Part shown: positions 55,515-64,000 of the stretch, one piece after another
How the letters are laid out: each line of letters begins with the position of its first letter
Numbering within the stretch: the first letter of the stretch is position 1
Assembly (NCBI RefSeq): GCF_031755915.1
Contig: NC_083380.1
Span: forward strand, 11,036,001-11,100,000
Reading direction: 5' to 3'
DNA: 64,000 bases
Source: Ziziphus jujuba
Lineage: Eukaryota > Streptophyta > Magnoliopsida > Rosales > Rhamnaceae
Made by a program: the position numbers and the translations under genes
Notes under the pieces: model-generated
What the model saw: the letters and a program-made list of their open reading frames with translations, nothing else
The model's database searches: none
Told to the model about the DNA's origin: nothing

Positions 55515-57379
55515 TGAAGGCCTATATTTGCTTGATTTGGAAATAAAGCAGAGACAGATACTAGATAGGCAAATAGCTATAAAATATTGACTATAACGTG
55601 GGAAAGTAAACTTATTTAAGTAAGAATAAAACGCATAGCTACCCAACATGGTATGCAAAGCTTTCTCCCAAACTTGCAAGCACTAAAGACCATGTGGTTT
55701 TTTAGCCGTTGCTAAAAAAGTTTCCTCTTGTTATTTGTTTTCCTTTTAAATTTGGATTTTGAAGATATATATTATAGTAGATTTTCTTTAATTATATTCG
55801 TATATAATTAAAATTATGTGCTTTGATTATTATATGATATATGTATAATATACATAAGTAAATCTACTATAATAAAATTATATATATATATATATATATA
55901 AATATATAGATATATTTTTTGTGTGATGCATGATATTTTTTTAACTTATGTTGTATATCTGACCACCAATTAAGGACAATATTGCCCAACTTAGCAGGAT
56001 TATATATATATATATATATATATAAAATATTAGGATTAAAATGGGTACCAAAAAAAAATTAAGAAATTTAAATGCGTAGATAAGAATTATACAGACGTAC
56101 ATCACCTTATTGACTGAAATCGATTTGATATTATTGTACTTTTTCTAAAAGAATGATATATACCTATCAAGTAATACAGACAAGAGAGAAAGAGCTGCTT
56201 AATAATAAATACAATATTGTACCATGACCCTATAGATGGCTCTTCTTTCTCTGCTATCCACAATATTTGTGGTCCTTCGCATGCCCAAGTCCAATGCTCA
56301 TTTAGACTTGCAATAATTTTTCTGCATTTTGTGAAGCTAGCTAATTATGATCGTGAATTAAAGCCATTAAATAAATATAGGTTTTAGTCTTATTTTTTAA
56401 TAAATGAAAGTTAATTCATGTACTTTGAAAGCATGAATTTCCATTGTAATATTGCATTACATGACAAAAAAAAATGCTGATTGGTTAATCCCAGAACTCC
56501 TTTTCTTTATTGGAAAAGCTGGAAAATTTCATTTAAACATTTGGTAGAGGTTGATAAATTAATTTCTTCCTAATTGAGGCATTAATTTTCAGTCTTGGGG
56601 CAGTACTATCAACTACCTTATAATTAACACAAAAGAGAAAGCATGTGAATTGGAATAATTAATGCCATTTGTTTTTGTGTTTGTGTGTGTTTATTTGATG
56701 TGGACTTTAATGGGGTCAGATGCATTAACCATGATGATGGGTTCATTCAGTTATTATGAATGGCTATGAAGGACCACCGTATAGCAACTAGGGTGTTCCT
56801 TATAATATAAATAATTTATATATCTATATAGAAAATGAGATTATAGTACCAGTCTTAAAGAGTACTGTGAGGGGATCGGAAACTACTGGTATTTTCTTAC
56901 GAAGGCATTGTCCTTTTCTGAGCAGTCTCAATCAACCAACAATAAAGCTTCCTTTTCAAGTGATGATGATCAAAAAATGATAGTGAAAGTAAAGCTTTGG
57001 AAACCCCATTTCTTTCCCTTCATCCTTCCCCCAAATGATTAGGTCCTTTGCCTGGGTCTGAAACTTTTGCTTGGTCTGCATTGAAAAGAAAAAAAAAATA
57101 ATAATAATATAATAAAATAAAATTTGGAAAAAGGATATTTCTTGTCGATCATGGAACAATTTTTTTTTTTTTTGGGTGAATGATCAAGGAACAATATTCA
57201 TGACTTTGTTTGCACATTGAGGGTATGGAATTTTGATGCTACCGGTATGAAATAATTAATGGCATATATATTTATATACATTTTTTTCTCTTTTTTGAAA
57301 CATTATCCAAAAAAAAAAAAAATCAGTAACTTTGATAAAAGACTATGTGTCAATATGCAAATTCTATACATATACATAT

Positions 57380-57428
<49 letters not shown>

Positions 57429-60011
57429 TGGTAAGTAAGGTACACATGTCATATTGTAATATTGTAATATTCATATAGCTTAATTTAAAGTGATCTTAGA
57501 AGATGATGCCATTTTTATCATTGAATTTTCCCATGACAAGATCCCTTGAAAATATACATAAAAATATTTTATATGAGACAATTGTGCGGCTTAGAATATT
57601 TATTAGCTAGCCGGTCGAGGTTTGGATATTATGTTATATTCTTTTGTACCCACCAAAAGAAAATAGAGAAACCCAAAAAATGAAAAAAGAAAAAAAAGAA
57701 AAAAAAGAAAAAAAAGAAGAAGAAGAAATTCACGAACAATATTGATCACACGAAAAAAGAAAAAACCTATATAGGTGATGATCTATCTAATCACACATAA
57801 TTGTCTTAGTTAACTTGAAAATTAGGTTATTAACTTGGTAATTTCAACTTGTGCAATGAGGGGTAAACAGTTTGAAGATTCCTTGGTCCCCCTTGGAGAC
57901 CGTCGCATGCACCCAATCCACTAGCAATCAAGTCAAAAGTTGCAATTAGAGTGCCTTGAGAAGAAAACCCCTTTCTATGTCTAATCACACAAGGCCTAAA
58001 GGGATAACCCTTGATTAAAGTTTTCATGTCTCCAATTGATAACCAAAAACCCCTCTTGATTTGACACCAATACTAACTCTAATTAACACCCTTTGGGTCT
58101 ATGAAATCTGGTCCACATTACTAATATCTAGTTAATCCACCAATTGATCATTAAAAAAGCATATTCATTTATATATATATTACAACTATTATATGTCATC
58201 TCTAATGATGAAAACACCAATAATATAGTCACTCACATCACATACATGATGATTATGAATTTCTTAAAAATTTAAAAAAAAAACCAAAAAAAAAAAAGAA
58301 TTAATTAAGAAAAAATCACCACATAAATTATTAAATCGTTGACATTTTTGTGCAATAGTGAATAAAAACAATATGGTCATACCGACAACAGTAAAAGTTC
58401 CTAACATGAGCTGGGATTTTCATCGGATATGAAAATTTTTTCGAAGGGTTTTGACGTAACAATAGAACTGTTAAAAGGGAAACACATTTAGGTGAAAAAA
58501 AGGATTCATTATAGTACTGGCTATCAAATTAACTTTAGTGGTGCGAAGTGTTAATTATTGATGTTAATATTATACACACCGACGTCTACTTTTTAAATAT
58601 TCTGGATTTTAGACAACGAATTCTTTAGTGACGATCAATTAGATTTCTAAGACGATAGAAACTGATAGACAGCCGAATATTTTCTTGTCTACAAAAGAAA
58701 GCACTTTCACAATCACAAAGTCGGCCTGCTTGTATATAGTCTGCCAAAAGATGGTTTACAAAATCTTTGTTGAATATTACGTTCAAATATTGCATGCCGC
58801 TTAAGCTGCTATTTCAATAGTTCATCTATAAAAAAAGAAAAAAGAAAAAAAGAAATAAAAAAAGGCATAAACTGTTTTTGAATTTTAATGAAAAACTTGT
58901 ATATGAATTTATGTTTCCAAAAGGATTAGGAGACCCAATAGACCAATAGATTAAAACGCAAGTTTTAGACCTGTGAGTCTTCCTCTGACTTTTTTGATCT
59001 CCTAATTTGCTTGGAAATTAATTAAGAACTAATCATGGTTTTATTCAAATATATATAATGTAATGCATTACTGAAAGCCTAAGTAATATATAATAGTTTT
59101 TGGTGTGTTTCTCACAGCAGAGAAAAAATGAATGTTTTTTTGGTCAATTTTATATGCTAATGCAATCGTCCAACTATAATATAATAGTATACCATGCAGT
59201 GCTTCGTTGGTTTCCTTTATCTGTAAGAATTATATATCAATTTTTGTTATGTTTATTAATTTTCTTAAGTATCAAGTTGTAATTAAAAACATGACCTAAA
59301 TTTAAAATTGAAGTATTTTTATTAATTTACATCAAACTTTTTTTTCAATAGATCATCAATTTGACATCTCATATGAGATAAAATAGGCTTTCACCAAATT
59401 TTGCATGACTTGCATTTGTTTCCATACATGGCAATGACATTTAACCTAAATTTTTGATTCTTACTCTTGGCTTAGTGATTAAATTGTGAGATAAATGGCA
59501 CTTTTTAAAATTTTATTAACCTATCAATTTTTGAAAACCAGAAAAAAAAAAAAAAAAAAAAAGCGCAAAAGAAATAGAGAGGAACTGAGGAAGAGAAAGA
59601 AAATGGGGAATTTTTCATCTACAAACATTTCATATAGAAGAAATTATATGAACCACTTATATATGCAGCAAATTTAGCTTACCAGAAAAACATTCAGCCT
59701 CAAAGTTCAAGACCTTATTAGGAAACGGGATTTTTTTTTTATTTTTTATTTTTTTATTTTTGTTTATGGGGGTGACATCGTATTCATCTCCCTGGCTGCT
59801 CTTCCCCAGCCCACCCACTTGCCAATAAACTAGAATCTACTAATAGATATGATTCTTTATTTTTATTTATTTAGTTTTTTTCGTGGACATATGTTAAATT
59901 GGAGGAGTATTTTTTCAGGTTTGATCCAAGCAGGATATGGATGTTGTTATCTCCAGTTGTAATTGTTATATAAGAATAATGTTTGAGATACCAAATAAAT
60001 GTATTCAATTG

Positions 60012-60105
60012 TATATACTAAATGTCATGTATCAATGTTTGAATGATATATATTTAGTTATATTTATTTTTTTAACGTTTACGTATACATAACTCAGTTA
60101 GTAAA
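60012..60105 (+). repeat. Dispersed repeat, copy 2
   Basis: Matches 30231-30325 in the same orientation (TCATGTATCAATGTTT core, then ATATTTAGTTATA, then CATAACT). Nature of the parent element is unknown. Confidence 0.55.
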
Positions 60106-61301
60106 TCATTCCCACGTAGAATTAAATAGTTACTAGCTTAAAATACCAAAATGAAAGAAAAAATTATTGTTAAAAAACTAATAAAATATTGACAAATAAT
60201 ATTTAATACATAACTTAATATATTTATTTGAACTGTTTGAAAAGAACCTAATTCCTCTAGTTTGTGCAACTAAATCTGGTGATGCTTTTATTAATTTATT
60301 TTTATATGATTCTGATGATGCTTTCATTGGTAGAAGCTGGGCCAAGACACAATTTATTTGTAAGACCAAAAAATATGTCCAGTCCATTTTCATATATGCT
60401 TAGAGCTTATCTTTTTCTTTCTTTAGGACCACATAGAAGCACTCGACTATGACAGGTCGAAAAATTGCAGTTAGCATTTGGATTGGGTGGACTAATGTGA
60501 GTAGATTCTGTAGGACCTGAGCCCAACCCACTATCTCAATTGTACTTTTGGCCATTTTCCCAATTTTCCAAGGCTTTCAAAAAATAAAAAGAACAAAGAA
60601 AATAGAAAAGGAAAATTGTTGTAATGGTCTTTTGGTAAATTTACATTATAATACCATGGGTCACTTGTCTCATCCAGCCCATAGAATTTGGGCTTGCGAA
60701 TCTTAAGTGTGGTGTCGCTTTTGCCAATAATAATTTTTCTTTGGCATTTATGGAATGTATGCTAGAAAGAAAAATATATAGAGAAATTAATTTTTAGAAA
60801 TTAGTTTTTTGGAATTTAGTTTTTTAAAAATAAATTTTTTATAATTTTTTTTATAGTTTTTAATTAATAATAAAAAAATAAAATTTATAAGTAATTAAAT
60901 AAATTTATATATTAAAATTAAAAAATAAAATTATATTTAAAAAAATAGGTATTATCAGTTTTTCATAAAATTTTAGAATAACACATTTTCAGTAGGATCC
61001 ACTTTCTCTGTCAGTTTTTCACGTTATCAGATTTATTTTCTACTGGAATTCATAAATTTCTTCTTTTAAAAATTATCCAAATAAAAAAAAATTTCACTTT
61101 ACTAAGAAATTTTAAATTCCTATTAATTTTACTACTATCCAAACACCCCATCAATGATTATTTTTTTCTCTTGACATTGTTTGGCTTTTCCGTACAGCAT
61201 TAAAAACAATTATGATTTTCTTTTTTGATGCAACATTAAACTCGTTAAATAACTATGAATCTATTGCAAAAAGAGAAAAAAAAAAACTATGATTTATAGC
61301 A

Positions 61302-61338
<37 letters not shown>

Positions 61339-61939
61339 CTCCGGACTGCCTTATTTTCAAATTTTATGTCTTCTAGAAGCTCCAACAAAGTAGCACATAG
61401 TTTGGCTTAACATGGTTTATGGTCCTTATATTGTTTAAAATTTTTTGATTAAGCCAGTTATTAGTTTGGCATACTATAATGTTTTTATTTGTTTTTAATA
61501 TATAGTTTAAATTGCAAAAAAATTAAAACCCAAATGTTTATATTGCAATAAATTATGTTTTAATATTGGTTGGTTAAATAAAATGTAAGTATTAACAAAC
61601 ACTAGTTAAAAAAGAAAAAAAAAGGAAAAGAAAAAAGTCCGGTTAGATCAATTTTTTTTTTTAAAGAAATTTAAAAATCTAAATTGACATGTTTAAAATT
61701 GAAAAATCATAAAAGTTAATTATTTTTATTTTAATTTTTTATATGAACCTTTTATATAATAATTTGATTCTAGGAGTCGTCGAGGTCCTTGTGCAAGAAT
61801 CAAATCCCAAACAAACAAGGGCTATGTAGGAACACCTTCTTCTTAAATACTCAAAAAGCCCGTCAAGCAAACTCATTTTTGTTTGCCATTGGACAGTGTA
61901 TATACTGTGTCTCTGTGCGTTGCTTTGCTTTTCTTGCTT

Positions 61940-61941
<2 letters not shown>

Positions 61942-61974
<33 letters not shown>
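61942..61974 (+). repeat. (GA)n in the HDA6-like leader
   Basis: About 16 GA units end 22 bases before the histone deacetylase ATG, so they are very likely transcribed in its 5' UTR. GA/CT tracts are common in plant leaders and core promoters. Confidence 0.85.
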
Positions 61975-61978
<4 letters not shown>

Positions 61979-61995
61979 AAGTGGGTTTTTGAGCT

Positions 61996-62535
61996 ATGGA
62001 GGAGTCGTTTGGAGGAGCATCGTTGCCTTCAGGTCCAGACGCGAAGAAGCGGATAGTGAGCTACTTCTACGAGCCCACGATCGGCGATTACTACTACGGC
62101 CAAGGCCACCCGATGAAGCCCCACAGAATCCGAATGGCCCACAATCTTATCGTCCACTACGGTCTGCACCGTCGGATGGAGATCAACCGCCCTTTCCCCG
62201 CCGCACCTTTGGACATCCGCCGCTTCCACTCCGAGGACTACGTCGATTTCCTCTCCTCCGTTAGCCCCGAGACCCTTGGCGAGATCGTCTACTCTCGCCA
62301 CCTCAAGAGGTTCAATGTCGGCGAGGACTGTCCGGTCTTTCATGGTCTCTTCGGTTTCTGTCAGGCCTCCGCTGGTGGCTCCATTGGTGCCGCCGTGAAG
62401 CTCAATCGCGGCGATGCCGATATTGCCATTAATTGGGCTGGTGGGTTGCACCATGCTAAGAAGTCTGAGGCCTCTGGTTTCTGTTATGTTAATGATATTG
62501 TTCTTGGTATTCTCGAACTTCTCAAGGTTCACAGG
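61996..62535 (+). CDS. HDA6: Class I (RPD3-type) histone deacetylase, HDA6-like, first exon
   Basis: The first coding exon gives 180 aa and ends at CACAGG before the donor GTAAAG. The rest lies beyond the window end, so the gene is partial here. The protein starts [19 protein letters not shown], then the RPD3 blocks [49 protein letters not shown] and [11 protein letters not shown]. The catalytic-core pair His152-His153 ([19 protein letters not shown]) is intact; the zinc-binding Asp/His residues would be in exon 2. Class I enzymes remove acetyl groups from histone lysines in the nucleus. HDA6 works in gene silencing, rRNA gene repression and transposon control with DNA methylation. The N-terminal sequence resembles Arabidopsis HDA6 more than HDA19. 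The start is the first in-frame ATG after the (GA)n leader, with G at -3. Confidence 0.94.
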
Positions 62536-62861
62536 GTAAAGCTCTTTTTCTCTCTTTTTATTTTTATTTTATTTTTTTATTTTATAATTTTTTTAGCTAT
62601 TTGCTATTTTACTTGAATATTTGATTACTGGGTTTGGTATGAATGCTTTATAGAATTTGACAATTTGTATCCCATGGAAGATCCTTTTGGCTGACTAGGA
62701 AATTGTAGGTTTGAGCTTTGTATGAACCATTTGATAATACAATAAACAACATTAGTGTGTTATTCCGGATGTTATTAGATTTAAAGGGAACTTAATGTTG
62801 GTTTCTTAAAAAGAAAGAAAAAAAAGAGAGGGTTTGGTTTGTGTTTTTGTTTTATGTATAA

Positions 62862-62986
62862 TTGTTATGGTTTTGAAGTTTCTTTTAAAGAGAATTTTTC
62901 CTGTTGGACTATCATTTCATCATTTGTTATGGTTTTGAAGTTTCTTTTAAAGAGAGTTTTTCCTGTTGGACTATCATTTCATCATT
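62862..62986 (+). repeat. 62-bp tandem duplication in intron 1
   Basis: Two head-to-tail copies of a unit starting TTGTTATGGTTTTGAAG differ at about one position (AGAATTTT versus AGAGTTTT), implying a recent duplication. Confidence 0.92.
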
Positions 62987-63699
62987 CTTGGTATTGCCAT
63001 GCTAGTCTATTTAGACTTATTGACTAAAGTCTCTTTAGTTCATAATTGATTTTTGATATTTCAGAACATATTCAACAAGCTCTGGTTATCTATTACAAGG
63101 AAGTTAATATTTCTACACCTTCTATTTTAGAGAATTAAAATTTTCTAAAATGTAGGATTTTATTCTAACTTTTAGACTATGCTTTTTTTTTCATCCATAT
63201 TTTCTCTTAATCAAGTAGCATAGCCAAAAATGCTTATGGCTTTTTTCCTTTTCAGCAGTAGTTTTCAAACACTGAATTCTCTTATTGTTTTAAGAGAGGA
63301 CTTGGACATTACATTCGGTGCACAGTTGGTCAGTGTACATCCTACTAATGTTCACCGACCTTTTAACTGATCAGAGACATCGGTTTATGATAATTGAAGC
63401 TGATGGCCATTGTAAAACTGCAACATCTTTCTTTATTTTTAACTTGTAGGGGTCATATTGTGGCTGAGATTGTTCCTGTAGCATAGTTTTCCAAAAAATA
63501 TGACAAATTATGAATTGGACATAAGACTGCTTAACAGAACCGAGTGATGTGCAATGATGTGTTTGCACATTGAATTGCAAACTGCAATCAGATTTTTTGT
63601 ATGGAAGTACTGAAATGAAACATATAGTGTATAGATCATAGAACCTTATCTTAAGTTATAACTGCTTTCCAAATATTATGCTTTGTTTATACTATTGTG

Positions 63700-63810
<111 letters not shown>

Positions 63811-64000
63811 CTCTCTTTTTCTTTTTTCCCCTAATGTACATGTGCTTTTTCTGTTTATAATCTTGCTGCATATTTATTTGTAGAGATTAAAAAGTTGGAT
63901 ATGGTTTGGCAATACAGAATCTCAATAGTACCCCATTGTGTGATCACATCAGGCATCGGTTCAAAGATAATAGTTTATTGAGTCAATCCTTGTGCTTTTA

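Larger units (their letters stand above)
49572..61941. other. 12-kb gene-free spacer
   Basis: MYB upstream region followed by AT-rich spacer. CT/GA tracts at about 49799-49836 and a TATATA run at 49611-49625 may belong to the MYB promoter or leader. A patch at 51715-51855 carries CACGTG and ACACGTAGG motifs without a gene beside it. Other (TA)n tracts lie at 55870-55900, 56003-56024, 57380-57420 and 61309-61334. A GC-richer patch near 57830-58110 has a 65-codon minus-strand frame that I do not recognise. 60780-61150 resembles a decayed AT-rich MITE ending in a TCCAAACACCCC-type terminus. Confidence 0.65.

Overview
This window is nuclear DNA from a flowering plant, and the genes look like those of a eudicot. 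The evidence is split genes with GT-AG introns, very AT-rich spacers full of (TA)n and poly-A/T, site II and telo-box promoter motifs, plant-only gene families (R2R3-MYB, ARMADILLO REPEAT ONLY-like, peroxisomal copper amine oxidase, plant uL15/L27a) and a chromodomain Ty3/gypsy retrotransposon primed by initiator-Met tRNA. I cannot name the species. A rosid is a guess only.

Layout. 0-5.3 kb is AT-rich spacer. 5.46-7.34 kb (+) is a four-exon gene for a universal-stress-protein-like protein (247 aa). 8.88-12.68 kb (+) is a ten-exon DEAD-box RNA helicase of the RH30/DBP2 type (655 aa), with a promoter carrying site II repeats, a G-box and a telo-box. 13.4-13.86 kb (-) is a decayed RNase H-like relic. 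14.73-15.17 kb (+) is the intronless ribosomal protein gene RPL27A (146 aa). 16.77-22.41 kb (-) is a complete chromovirus-type Ty3/gypsy element with two 467-bp LTRs, PBS, polypurine tract and TTAT target duplication. Its gag-pol carries three in-frame stops and two one-base deletions. 22.4-32.1 kb is gene-free spacer with small repeats and one candidate terminal-inverted-repeat element. 32.44-38.07 kb (+) is a twelve-exon copper amine oxidase (786 aa) ending in the peroxisomal signal AKL, with one GC-AG intron. 39.56-41.36 kb (+) is an intronless ARM-repeat gene (599 aa). 41.4-48.15 kb is spacer with a 144-bp foldback MITE. 48.16-49.57 kb (-) is a three-exon R2R3-MYB factor (388 aa). 49.6-61.99 kb is spacer with a 72-bp (TA)n. 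At 61,996 (+) the first exon of an RPD3-class histone deacetylase (HDA6-like) begins. Its remaining exons lie beyond the window.

The genes are independent, monofunctional plant genes and do not form an operon or cluster. Several are basic housekeeping functions: ribosome assembly, RNA helicase activity, chromatin deacetylation and peroxisomal amine breakdown. RH30 and HDA6 are, as I recall, immediate neighbours in Arabidopsis (At5g63120/At5g63110), so this may be an expanded version of that neighbourhood. I found no convincing new biological system. The most useful observations are the GC-AG intron and overlapping uORF of the amine oxidase, the young but multiply broken retrotransposon (including reverse transcriptase Asp-to-Glu and integrase zinc-finger Cys-to-Tyr changes), and several short mobile or foldback elements.
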